A DNA stretch of 64,000 nucleotides, taken from positions 1,560,636,501-1,560,700,500 of the forward strand of contig CM057455.1 of the NCBI GenBank assembly GCA_016271365.2, given 5' to 3'. Below the pieces are notes generated by a model. The model ran no database searches and was not told the DNA's origin. It was given only the letters and a program-made list of their open reading frames with translations. The position numbers were made by a program, and so were the translations under genes. Positions 45,111-55,629 of this stretch are shown piece by piece. Origin of the DNA: Neoceratodus forsteri (Eukaryota; Chordata; Ceratodontiformes; Ceratodontidae). Within the stretch, counting starts at the first letter, position 1; each line of letters opens with the position of its first letter.

Positions 45111-45244
45111 TGGGCAACTATGCAGAAGTGTTGTGCCATAGAGGGGTACTGATTCCCTGTGACCTCATGAGCGAAGCTTGAGAGGTCCATGGGAATCAGA
45201 TCCCCGAGATAGCACAACACACTGGTTGTGCACAGAGTTGCCCA
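45111..45244. mobile_element. 134-bp foldback MITE
   Basis: TGGGCAACTATGCAGAAG and GTGTTGTGCCATAG up to CTGATTCCC (45111-45161) pair with the reverse complement from GGGAATCAGATCCCC to GAGTTGCCCA (45191-45244). The arms are about 50 bp and the loop about 30 bp. There is no coding capacity. The superfamily is unknown. Confidence 0.7.
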
Positions 45245-45577
45245 TCTGCTATTCTATATAGTGTATGGTGCCTCACTTTAATAAAATAAAAGACTTTTTT
45301 ATCCCAAAACGAAAAATCTATATCGGTCCTTTCCACCGTAAGTGCCAGTAGTTAGGGTTGTTGCTAGGGCAGGGATTTGATGTTGCTAGAGAGCAGATGT
45401 CCATAATTTGGTAGCGCAACCTTCGATTGGTTGCTAATCAGGAGAGGGAAGGGTTTTCTAAAAAACATGGTGGACGAATCCCTCACTTAGCGAAAAGTGA
45501 TGACCCTGAGGAGACCTGTTTTGTAAGTAAAATTTAGCTATTCGGATGATCCTGCATTTTTTTTGATGGACGCTACA
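45245..45577. other. Unassigned region
   Basis: No gene recognised. It contains AATAAAATAAAAG (45280-45292), a possible polyadenylation-like word. Confidence 0.3.
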
Positions 45578-45594
45578 TACCTGGTTGATCCTGC
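45578..45594 (+). other. 17-nt match to the 5' end of 18S rRNA
   Basis: TACCTGGTTGATCCTGC is identical to the first bases of eukaryotic 18S rRNA (established knowledge). The following bases (TATCCTAG) do not continue as 18S does, so this is not an rRNA gene. It could be a tiny rRNA-derived insertion or chance. Confidence 0.5.
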
Positions 45595-45709
45595 TATCCT
45601 AGAGTTTTACTGATCTGTGCAGGTTCTGGTGATCGCTCTGCCACCACTGCCATCACTGTTACTTGGCTGAGCCTACTGTTTCTCTTGTGATCAGTGTTGT
45701 GTGACATCC

Positions 45710-45747
45710 GTAGTGCAGCAGAACAAAAAGTCATACTGCTGCACTAC
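45710..45747. repeat. Perfect 12-bp stem hairpin
   Basis: GTAGTGCAGCAG and CTGCTGCACTAC are separated by 14 nt. A third related word (CTACTGCAGCAG) follows at about 45757. Function unknown. Confidence 0.7.
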
Positions 45748-45934
45748 GAACATCACTACTGCAGCAGAACAGCATTTTCCAGCTAATGGATTTTGGTAGA
45801 GAACGACGTTCCACCATACACTATAAACAATAGATATTCAGTATTCCACCCAATATACAGGAAGCATTCTATTGGTGGTTCTCATAAAATAATATCCAGT
45901 CCTGCACACCCTTAGTGTCTCCTTCTTGTAATCA

Positions 45935-46117
45935 GTGCCCTAGGGTAAGCCTAGGGTCCTGCCAGTTGCAATGATGTGGCCTGTAACCTGGACCTGTCTC
46001 CCTAGGGTGGGGTCATCTCAATGGTCCCACCTTTGGGGGTAAGCCATGGTGAATCGGGGGTCAGTTAAAGGTGGGCAGTGGATCAGAGAGGTAGGGCTAA
46101 TAGTATGGGACAGGCAG
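45935..46117 (-). repeat. Dispersed repeat R1, copy 1
   Basis: About 180 bp are the reverse complement of 51119-51300. Shared words include ACTATTAGCCCTACCTCT, CACCTTTAACTGACCCC and CTAGGGAGACAGGTCCAGG (given in copy 2 orientation). By eye identity is high over the first 150 bp. The family is unknown. Confidence 0.8.
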
Positions 46118-47704
46118 CACCATTTTTCTGTGCTCTGTCCTGTAACAGAGTGATTATGAATTGCCTTCTGCTTTAAATGGTTCTTTTTATCTCCAGATGA
46201 CATGTGATGAACACAAAATTATGAATGGGTGATTCAACTGCCAGCTAAAGTATATGAGCTATGTACTGCAAGTGTACACTGTCACGGAAGGTATGCTTAC
46301 ATTATTGGAGCTGCACCATTGCCAGTGGTGCAGATGAGTTGCACTGGTGCAAACCTGGCAGTGTAAACAGCTGCTGTAGTGTTGCAAGCTGCTCCATTGT
46401 GGTGCAGAGAGTTCCCTTTTTTGTGGGAATGCACACTGGTGCAGGCGTTTTTACCTAGCACGAAAACACGCTGCTCCTCGTGCACACCTGTGGGACCCTG
46501 TGCTGTGTCAGGAGACCTGTTTCCTCTGCAGTGCTCTGAGTGTGCCAGCATGAATTAGCATGTTGCTTCTGTGCACAGAAAAAAACAGCTCAGTACAAAA
46601 CAACACTCTGCTCTCCCTTATGGAGGTTGGGCTTGTTTGGATATTCTGCTCTATGGTAAGAAAAACAAATTACTAATTGACTGACTGACTGACTGACTGA
46701 CTGACCGTACATTTCCCTGGCAGAACTGCGATCAAAATGCATGAAGTTCTATCTGCTAACCTGAAACAGTGTACTGCTCTTTCATGTAAACAGATGCCAC
46801 CAACAGTGTGAGTGGAGTGGCGTGTGAGCGGCGTAGATTGAAGCACAACTGCTAGGTATGTGTAAATGCACCTTTCATCTCACCATGGAGAGGGTAGCAA
46901 TTCTTGCTGCGTGACCTTGGGAAAGTCACTTAAAACACCAGGATTAGACAGTCCACACATACTTTCATTTCTTTTCCCACTTTTGCACTCATTTTTATTT
47001 TAAACTGTACCTTTTCCTCAACAGTACCCTTTACTTCTATTCTCTTTCTATATCCTTTGTACACTTTAGTACTTTGTCTCTCCTCTCACTATTAGTTTCC
47101 CCTATCAGCTTAGCTTATGTCTCCTTTATTTAACCAGGTCTGGCCAAATGCCAGCAGTCTACCTCTCAGATAACTATTCTTGTCATTTATTTCTAATTCT
47201 ATAGTTCCCTCCTCTGTGATCTGTGGCCCTTTGTGTCTTCTCAATCTTTTCTTATCCTGCTTTTCAGGTCCACAACAGATTCCCCATGTCCTTAAGGTTC
47301 ACCAACCCCATTGACTCCACTGGAGCAGCTAAGTCCTCATTTTGATGGACTACCCTTCCACCACTAATAAAGCGTACCATTTTGCTGTGAAATTGTGCCA
47401 ACAAAGTTTATTGGCATTGGGCAATTCTTGTCTAATTTCCTTTTACCTAAAGCAATACTTGGCAGGGGCTAATGAATGGCACAAATGCAAGTCTTTAGGA
47501 AGCTTTTGCAGTAATTCATGAAGGCACAGGAACAAGATCCATCTCTTTAATGAGCACATAGGACTTTGGGGACTATGTGTAGGAAGCATTTTAAGAAGAC
47601 ACAGTAAGCAGTAAACACCAGATGCCACTGTGGTGTAAGAAACATAGCTAGCACCTGCTTGAGCAGTTAGCCCACAAAACCTTTTACCACTCAGCAGCTA
47701 AATA
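46118..47704. other. Unassigned; (TGAC)n at 46677-46706 and a MIR-core word
   Basis: A seven-unit TGAC tract is clear. Near 46905-46945, GCTGCGTGACCTTGGGAAAG then TCACTTAAAA resembles the MIR core. No gene is recognised. Confidence 0.4.
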
Positions 47705-48751
47705 CAGTGCCCCCTCGTTATAAAGAATGCCTTGGGGTCCAACTGATTTGTGCATTAGAGCGAAGGTTCGTTATATGGAGGTACTAACTTTTCTACAATA
47801 CTATAAAGTATTTATTTCTACCTTATTCTGTGAGCCACATGAGAGGACAGATACTGTATTGCTAGCACATTAAACATACGTTAACCGCTGTTGGAAAGGC
47901 TTAACCTTTAGCAAGTTATGTTAGCAATATTGGGCAAAAGAGTGGAATCAAAGTCAGTTCTCTCTTTGTCACATCTCTCACATTCAGTCAGCAGACTGCA
48001 CTACAATGGGCAAATCTTAACAGAGCCATAGCAGAGGACAATGGGCCTCTGTGTTTTGCAACCAAGAAAAACAAAGAGAAAGAAAAAAACACTATGGTCC
48101 TCAAAAGATGTGACTAGGAAGGTAAGAGACAAAAGACTAGCTTTCAGGAGGTACAAGAAAAAAAAGAGGGGGTGAAGATAGAGACCTGTATCTGGAAAAG
48201 CAGAGGGGGCAGGGAAAACAGTCAGGAGCACAAAGGTGCAAATGGAGGAAAAAATAGCCCTGGCAATGAAGAAAGGAGATGAGACCTTTTTCAGATACAT
48301 TAGTGAAAGAAAAAAAAACAGGAATGGGATTGTGAGGTTAAAAAGAGAGGGAGGTGTGTGCACGGAGGGGGACCTAGAAAAAGCAACAATCCTGAAAAAT
48401 ATTTTTGATCAATATTCACAGAAGAAAGGGAAAGAGAAGGACCACTATTGGGTGATAGAGGCGCCAATGGGAGAGAGCAGTGGATACCAGTCCAATTATA
48501 GAGAAAAGCATCCTAAAGGAACTCAAGAATCTGAAAGGGACAAGGCTATGGGGCCAGATGGGATACATCTTAGAATAACTTAGAGAGGTGCTGGCAGCAC
48601 CACCAATAGCCCTATTCAAAAAATTGATAGAGACGGGTGGTTCCAGGGGACTGGAGGAGGGCAAATGTAGTCCCTCTCGACAAAAGTGGGAACAGGGAAG
48701 AGGCTGGCATGTATAGGCCAGTCAGCTTGACCTCGGTAGTGGGGAAATTAA

Positions 48752-49201
48752 AGAGCTGGTGACATGCTCAGGTGAACTTTAAAAAAATAATAATATATAC
48801 ACATAGTCCAGCTTGTATTTCCCATTAGTTCTGTATTTCTCCCCCCCATTATTTATTAGTGAGGTAGTTTGCAAGAAAACAGGATTTCTGCTCCTGAAGA
48901 GTTCATCTATTCTTACTGCTTTCTCCCTACCTGAAGTCATAGAGCACTGCTTGTGATTTCACTGTTACTCCCATGGCAACAGACTGTGATGTCACGGCAG
49001 AGAATTATGACTTGGAGTAGGGAGAGGCTACAGAGGCAGATGAACTCAAAATAAACTCTAAGGGACAACGATCATATATTCATACACATTTCCTTAGTAA
49101 TAAATTATGGGGAGGAGAAATATATAAATATAAATGGAATGCAAGCAGAATTGCACCTAATTATGTTTTTTTAAAGTTTTCTTTGTGGCGTCAGTAGCTC
49201 T
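48752..49201. mobile_element. TTAA-flanked MITE (Kolobok/T2-like) inside CR1
   Basis: The left end TTAA-AGAGCTGGTGACATG (48748) and inverted right end TTAA-AGAGCTACTGACGCC (49205) form a TIR; further in, AACTTTAAAAAAA occurs in both arms. TTAA at 48748-48751 and 49202-49205 is the target duplication. Removing 450 bp plus one TTAA restores the CR1 reading GKLMESLLKERI, matching the family word GKIMEALLKERI at 5752. TTAAAG-type ends recall T2/Kolobok MITEs of frogs; piggyBac is the other TTAA option. Confidence 0.88.
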
Positions 49202-49678
49202 TTAATGGAGTCACTGCTAAAGGAGAGGATAATGATATTTATTGAATCCAGCAGAGCACAGGATCGGAGGCAGCATGGATTCACAGCAGGAAGGTCTTGT
49301 CAAACAAATCTGATAGATTCCTTTGACTGGCTGACCAGGAAAGTAGATCAGGGCAGAGCTGTGGATGTGGCCTACCTAGATTTCAACAAGGTGTTCAACA
49401 CCATCTCACATAGAAGGTTGGTAAATAGGTTGGGCAGCCTGAGAATGGGCTCCCATGTGGTAAACTGGGTCAGAAACTGGTTGATTGACAGGACACAGGG
49501 CATGGTGGTAAATGGCATTCAATCTGAGGAGAAGGGGGTGACCAGCAGGGTGCCACAGTGATTTGTTCTGGGGCCAGTGCTCTTTAATGTCTTCATAAGC
49601 AACATTGCAGAGGGGCTAGAGGGGAAGATATGCCTCTTTGCAGATGATACTAAGATCTCGAACAGCGTTGACACTCTG

Positions 49679-49711
<33 letters not shown>

Positions 49712-49716
49712 TGTGT
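49679..49716. repeat. (TG)n microsatellite in CR1 ORF2
   Basis: A TG tract directly follows the FADDTKI-coding bases and the NSVDTL codons of the CR1, replacing the next codons of the ORF. Confidence 0.9.
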
Positions 49717-51118
49717 AAAAAGTGAGTAAGGCTCTAAACATGCTTGACAAGTGGTTGAGAGTGTGACAGCTAAGATTCAACACAAAGACATGCAAAATCA
49801 TGCATTGGGGGACAGAAATCCCAGGGAGAAGTACAAGATGGGGGGAGAGGTACCGATGGCTACCAGTCAAGAAAGGGACCTGGGTTAATCATATCTGATG
49901 ACCTAAAGGTAACCAAACAATGTGAGAAGGCTGTGAGCAGAACCAGTGGGATGCTATGGTGCATAAGGAGAGGTATCATCAGCAGAAAAAAGTAGGTGGT
50001 TATGCTATTGTACAGATCACTAGTGAGACCTCGTCTAGAGTACTGTGTCCAGTTTTGGAGGCCACATCTCTGGAAGGACATAAACAAAATAGAGGCAGTC
50101 AAGAGAAGGACAACAAAAATGGTGCAAGGACTGCACCAAAAGTCATATAAGGAATGACTAGAGGACCTCAATATGTATTCCCTGGAGGAGAGAGAAAGGG
50201 AGGATATGATAGAGACATTCAAGTATCTCAGGGATATAAACAAGGTACAGTGGGTAGCATCTTTCATAAAAGAAGGTGTACAAGAACAGGGGGGCATGAT
50301 GTGAGACTAGAGGGTGGGTAGGTTCAGGGGCAAAGTGAGGAAGTACTTTTTCACAGAAAGAATAGTGGATGCTTGGAATAGCCTCCCTGTGGAGGTGGTG
50401 GTGGGGGTGCAAAAATGGTAGTGGAATTCAAGAATGCATGAAATAGACATAAGAGTACTCTTGCAACAGGGAAGAGAGGGTAAGCCACAGATCAACTGGG
50501 GTTTGCAGTATTGCATTAGGTTGGGAAAAGGGACAGACTAGGTGGGTCACATGGTCCTTATCTTCTGTCACCTTCTATGTTTCAACGTTACACTATTCCG
50601 AGAGCAAATTTTGTTTCAGGTCTCTGCCCCGTAAGGTCATCCTGGACATGCTGGTCAGATAAGCTACTGTAACTTGAAAAAAGGTTCTGAGTTTCTGTGA
50701 TTGAACGTGAGAGCCGTGAAGGTGTCATGCGAGAGATTCCTTGTACACTTGGCATACAACAGTGGGAAGCAGAAGCATGATGTGAGCCAGTTTAAATGTT
50801 TTATTTTTTTAAACAGGGCTTCTTTCATGACTGTCAGGAAACGGGGAAAAGATAGTGTGTAAAAAGGATGACTGGGGAGAGTGGCAGTGGCAGAAAGGGC
50901 AGGAACATCGGTGATGAATCCCATTGTCTTTACTCACTAACATCGACTAAGGATTCAGCTGAAAACAAAGGGAATCATCACAGCTGTTTGCTATAACCAG
51001 GATTAATTATAATGAGGGATTTTATAACAAGGGAGCACTGTACTGTTTTCAGACAAACTGGTTTGTAACATGAAACACAGTGACCTCAGGTTGCATAAAA
51101 AGAATATACTTTTTTTTT

Positions 51119-51300
51119 GGTGCCGCCTGTCACATACTATTAGCCCTACCTCTCGGATCCACCACCCACCTTTAACTGACCCCTGATTCACCCTGGCTTA
51201 CCCCCAAAGGTGGGACTTTTGAGATGACCCTACCCTAGGGAGACAGGTCCAGGTTACTCACCGCAGCCGGCAGGGCCCCCAGGCATACCCCCACTGAGTG
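51119..51300 (+). repeat. Dispersed repeat R1, copy 2
   Basis: It follows a T-run and matches 45935-46117 in reverse complement. The last third (GGCAGGGCCCCCAGGC, then TACCCCC-CACTGA) aligns less well. It lies 250 bp before SINE S1 copy e, so R1 could be part of a larger composite. Confidence 0.8.
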
Positions 51301-51534
51301 GGGCCGTGGGGGTGGGCCATCCAGCAGAACACAGTCTTGGTTGGAGTTGGGTACTTTGGGGGGGTAGCGGTACCAGGAGGTGGCATCATCTCTGGGATAG
51401 GCAGCATTTTTTGTGGATGCTAATCCCATCAGGAGGTGGGCGGTGCAATGACATCATTGGGATAAACCCGTCTATCCCGCCTCCTCATATATCAATCACC
51501 GGTCACATCAGATCCCAGCCACTGTCAGGGGTCC

Positions 51535-51735
51535 ACACTTTTGCACTGGACACTCAGTCATACCTCTTTCCTCCAGAGGAGAAGAGCAGTCCATGGGATG
51601 CTCAATCCTCCCCCCTCGGCCAGCTCGCCGATGACCCGAGTCCAGATTCGAACCCAGGTCACCAGTATCGCAGGTGGAAATCCTACCCCTGTGGCAATGG
51701 GTCAGCCCCAGAATATACATTTTTTGAGGCACAAA
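51535..51735 (-). mobile_element. SINE S1 copy e
   Basis: Inverted: box A-like TTGCCACAGGGG (51686-51697), box B GGTTCGAATCT (51644-51654, the best-kept of the family), then GGGGGAGGATTGAGCATCCC and ATGGACTGCTCTTCTCC. The core position relative to box B matches copies c and d. Confidence 0.65.
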
Positions 51736-51739
51736 TGTA

Positions 51740-52939
51740 GAACTATATAGCAGTTGCATGCTTCTTGACTTTTATAATAGTCTTAATGTTAAAGACTCAT
51801 ACCAAAAAATGCAGGAACTTCTATTACATAGGGTTATTGGAATGTATGTGAGTAAACAATTACTGTATATTACACTACTAATCCTAATTCAAAGTAAGAG
51901 TTTAACTGGAAAAACATTTATTAGGTTGTTTATAACACTGCAGATTCAAGCTAAATACAACCCATGTATAAATGTTCTGTACTGGAGAACATGTGGGATA
52001 GTCTGGCACACCACTCACATATTTTTGGAGACTTCTAAAAATTATAGGTTTCTAGGCAGACATTCAAAAAGCTATTAAACAAATTCCTGGGGTACAAGTT
52101 CTACTGGAGCCAAAGTTTGTTATACTTGGAGATGTTCCTTAAGCCTGAAGAAGTCAGTAAGATAAATATTTAGATATTATTGCTGTTGGTAACAGAAGCA
52201 GCAGAAAAAATATCACTATGAATATGATTTTTCCTTCCATACTACAGAAAGGGAGAGCAAATGTGAATGAAATGTATGAGATGGAAAAATGAACATATCT
52301 AATCAGACAACTCAAAGACGTGTTAAGCTAAAGCAGCAGTGCAACAACAATGTTTTTTCCCCAGAAAAATCTAGTTTCAGCTACAGTAAATAAAAATATT
52401 AGCATTCTTGTCAAATTTACATTTCTTGGTACCTTCTTTTCAGCACACCATGATATTTTTGTTTTCTTTTCTTGATCCTAACCCTTGCCAGGTCTGCAAT
52501 GCTACTTCTAAGCCAAATGTGGCAGCCATCATTTTTCTTGAGAAAAACTACATTAAGACAGTTACACAATACTCAAGTGTTGGTGGAACTAGAACATTTT
52601 ACCACCAAATAAAATGGGAAGATGCCGGACATTTTTTATAATAAAACAGGTATGGGCAATTTTTTGCCTAACTTTGTTGCTTTGGTACTTTAAATCTGGA
52701 CCCACAGTGTGGCTTGTTTCCTGACACTGTGCTCAGAGTGTGTTTCTTTAAAGGGATTATAAACTTTGCTTTACCTTTTTTTAAGTTTTGTGACCTTTCA
52801 AAGTAATGTTATGAAAAATCACAGGTTCTTCAGTAATTTATTGTCGGTTAAATCTTATGGAGTCAGTCTACTACAACTACAGCCAATTAGACCAAGAAAA
52901 GGACAACAAATTTATTCATACTCTACATAGTCATGCCTG
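51740..52939. other. Mostly unassigned region
   Basis: No transposon family recognised. It contains the exon-like stretch noted separately at 52492-52641. Confidence 0.3.
52492..52641 (+). other. Exon-like segment (speculative)
   Basis: A branch-point-like CCTAAC and a pyrimidine-rich tract precede ACCCTTGCCAG (ending 52491). This is followed by 50 codons (VCNATSKPNVAAIIFLEKNY...) to a stop, and a GTATGG donor-like word lies just after. A terminal coding exon of a host gene would look like this, but I recognise no protein, and such matches arise by chance. Confidence 0.2.
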
Positions 52940-54852
52940 TGTAACCCCCCTACAAATGGGGGTTCCCGAAAAGTCTTCCTTGAGCTTGTCTAAATGCTCA
53001 CTGCTAGGCTGGTGTTCTGCATTTTAGCAGTTTAAATGTATTGCCAGAGAGTGCCTGTATAGCCTCTGTGTACTGTCTATTTAAGAGCTGCCTGAATTGC
53101 AGTCATAATTAATCTGAGAGAGAGCTCTGTTAGAAGATGTACTTGTTTGCTGATCATTTGTTAGGGTAGTAATAATATTGCAGTTTGTTCTAACCTGCCT
53201 TCTCTGCAGCATGGACAGTTCTGTTTGTTTCCATCATCTTGGTCCTGGACTGTCAGAATGGGCCAATCAGTAAATTTGGGACTCTAAAATGGAGCCTGCC
53301 TACAGGGGTTTGGTGGGGCCAAAACTTGTAGGAATTGTAGTTTGGAGCTTTTGGTGCCTAAAATAACCTGGAAGGGGGGCCCTTGTTGTGACTGACAGAC
53401 AGATCAGCCAACGAAACCTTTTGGATCTTGGGGAAAGTCCCACACTGCTTGCAGTTTCAGTTAGATCTGAGTTGGGAAGTGAAGAAGTAACAGTTTGAGA
53501 TAGTTTGAGCAGCAATCCATAGTGGATTTGCATGGGAGAACTGCAGAAAGACCTGAGTTTGGCCTGCATGCCTGCCTGCTGTTCCTGAGAGGGAACTTGT
53601 GTGTTTTTCGGACTGAATCCAAATTTGGAGAGCGAATTAAGCCACTGAATTGTGACCAGGCTTTCACCTGAAGAAGAATGAAGATTTGCTGAAAGATATC
53701 GGCCTGTCAGGACTTCCAGCTACCTCTGAACTCCCAGATTGTGCAGAGACTCTGTAATTGCAACCGGAGAGCCATTTGCCTGGTATAGTGGAATTTCCTT
53801 ACATGTGAATGTGCTGTGTGCTTATAGTGAGTCGTGATTTGGTTCCCCACTGTGTGTCTGAACTGTGTTTTGCTTGCTGGAGGCTATATACAGTTCCACG
53901 GACTGAATCCATATCCATTTCCATTTGCCTGGGCCCTGCTACACTGGCCCAGCCAGAATACCTGCTACGCCGAGAAAGTCATAGACGAGAGACCGGCCTG
54001 GGGATCAGCACCCTGCTCAACGCCTTGAACAGGAATGACGCCTCTGTGATTCACGTCGGCCCTGCTTCTCCGGGCACTCCAGCTCAACTGCCTGCAGTCT
54101 CAATTTCGTCCTGCCTATGTCAAGTATTGGATATCGTGAGTAAACATCAGGGTAGCTCCCTGCAACAATAGCTAAATCTGAAAGTGTTGTCATCTGATTG
54201 TCTTGTTGCCTTTTCTTTCATGAACTGAGCCCTCTGACTCTGGATTACAAATAGTGTGTGTTGTGCATGTTGCTTTCTTCCATCACAGGGCCCCAACCAG
54301 CTGCAATGTTCCTGGCTAGCCCGCCATTTTCCTACCTAGGTACCCAGAGTGTGTGACTGTGTAGGGACTCTGAACTGCATGCATAACTGTCTGATTAATA
54401 TAGCTTTTAAGCAAATCAACCTGATTACGCCCCTCCCTTGTTCAAGTCCCCTGAATAAATCAGATTTAACTTTGTTTGCATTTAACCTGGCTGTGGTTCC
54501 AGTTTGTGCCAAAAGTATTGTACTGTTGCTATTTACTGTGCTTAACTTTGCTTTACAGGGGTCCCCAGGGTCAAGCTAGAGGAACCAGCCCTGGTGGTAA
54601 GTGCAAACAGTGTGGGTAATTGCCTGGTGAATAAGGGTCATTGTGAAAGTAATTATTGTATATTGTTCAGGCCACTAGAAGGGAAAGAGGAGGGTTACAG
54701 TGTCCTGGAGGGCTGTACCTAGGTTAGCTTGACCACTAACAACCCTGACCTCCAGGTGGAGGCACTTGTTTCATTACCCAGGCCCCTTGACCTGCTACTA
54801 ACCAAGCAGGCAGGGGTAGTATCCCTTGGGATAGTGCCACCAAGGGGTTACA
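52940..54852. mobile_element. Possible solo LTR or TIR element
   Basis: It starts TGTAACCCCCC and ends GGGGTTACA, the TG...CA inverted termini expected of an LTR. Inside are a TATATA word near 53886 and AATAAA at 54464, in the promoter-then-polyadenylation order of an LTR. The flanks (GCCTG and CCTAT) do not form a clean duplication. The 120-codon ORF at 53809 shows no known domain. A DNA transposon with short TIRs is the alternative. Confidence 0.4.
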
Positions 54853-55091
54853 CCTATAATTTGGTAAGTCAACAGTGAGAGAGATCCAGGAGGGCTCAAA
54901 GAATGCTTATAAAATAAAATAAATTTAATGAACCCTTGTTGTCTGCAGGCAAGCCCACATACTTCACTGCATGCTACAATCTAGATTCTGCAAATATTTT
55001 AGAAAAGTTAGTTGTTCCAAAGCAAAGAGGTGACGAGCACATACTTAGACAATCAAAAACCAGAAATATTTTAAAAATCAAAAAAGAAAAA
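54853..55091. other. Unassigned region
   Basis: Only an A-rich ATAAAATAAAATAAA stretch (about 54910-54924) stands out. Confidence 0.3.
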
Positions 55092-55620
55092 GCTGGGCCA
55101 ATGGCATAGAGGGCTGAGGTGCTGGCTCTTCACCTTCCGACACGTCGACGACTGGAGTTTGAGAATGGATTCTGGATGCTGGGGGACAGTTGGGGGCAGA
55201 GGATCGAGCACCCCAGGGACTTCTGTCCTCCCCTGGGGAGGGGTGGCAAGCCATCTTGGTCTCTGCCTGCCACTGCGTGGAGGCTTCGTAGTAGTGCAAG
55301 GGCAAGTGACTTTGTGGGAGGGGTCGCGATTCCGTAGTGTGTGCATGCCTCAAAATGCATGTGCTTACTCTGCTACAGCCAGTGGAATGGGAACAAAATG
55401 GAAATGGGGACCTGTGGGCTACACAACTCCCTACGCATCTCCCCTGACCAGCACAACCACCTGTATCTCTGGGGCCTCTGGATATGTACCCTGGGTAGTG
55501 GGGGGAGGATGGCTTTCCCTCCTCCAGCCACACCATAGGGGAACCAGCTCTAGGTAGGTCCAGTGGCAGTGGGGACAGGACCAATGAGCCACACAAGGGG
55601 TAAAAAGCTATATAAAAAAA
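55092..55620 (+). mobile_element. SINE S1 copy f
   Basis: Box A-like TGGCATAGAGGG (55102-55113), box B-like GAGTTTGAGAA (55155-55165), core GCAGAGGATCGAGCACCCC then CTTCTGTCCTCCCC (55198-55236). It ends in an A-run (55611-55622). AAAAAAGAAA-like words flank it, a possible but low-complexity duplication. At about 525 bp it is close to copy d in length. Confidence 0.65.
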
Positions 55621-55629
55621 AAGAAAGAA

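Larger units (their letters stand above)
48030..50585 (+). mobile_element. CR1-type LINE inside the Tigger-like element
   Basis: Blocks: KVRDKRLAFRRYKKK-like (48115), ETFFRYISERKKNRNGI, DKAMGPDGIHLRI, SQLDL then GK, MESLLKERIMIF (49205), QHGFTAGRSCQTNLIDSFDW, VAYLDFNKVFNTISHRRL, LFADDTKI (49635, FADD kept) and LEYCVQFWRPHLWKDI (about 50037). The 3' terminus is CACCTTCTATGTTTC at 50583. It is interrupted at 48752-49201 by a TTAA-flanked MITE. Stops and shifts make it inactive, and 5' truncation removes the endonuclease. Confidence 0.85.
47705..51040. mobile_element. TA-flanked pogo/Tigger-like DNA element holding a CR1
   Basis: The left end CAGTGCCCCCTCGTTATAAA (47705) matches the inverted right end CAGTGCTCCCTTGTTATAAA (51040). 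TA dinucleotides flank both (47703-47704 and 51041-51042). CAGT starts, a CCTCGTTATAA-type TIR and TA duplications suit the Tc1/mariner-pogo group. Its own sequence is roughly 47705-48030 and 50586-51040; the middle is a later CR1. No transposase is visible, so it is non-autonomous or internally deleted. Confidence 0.7.

Noticed and set aside
45578..45700. An 18S rRNA gene or fragment of useful length
   Set aside because: Only 17 nt match; the next bases do not continue the rRNA sequence.
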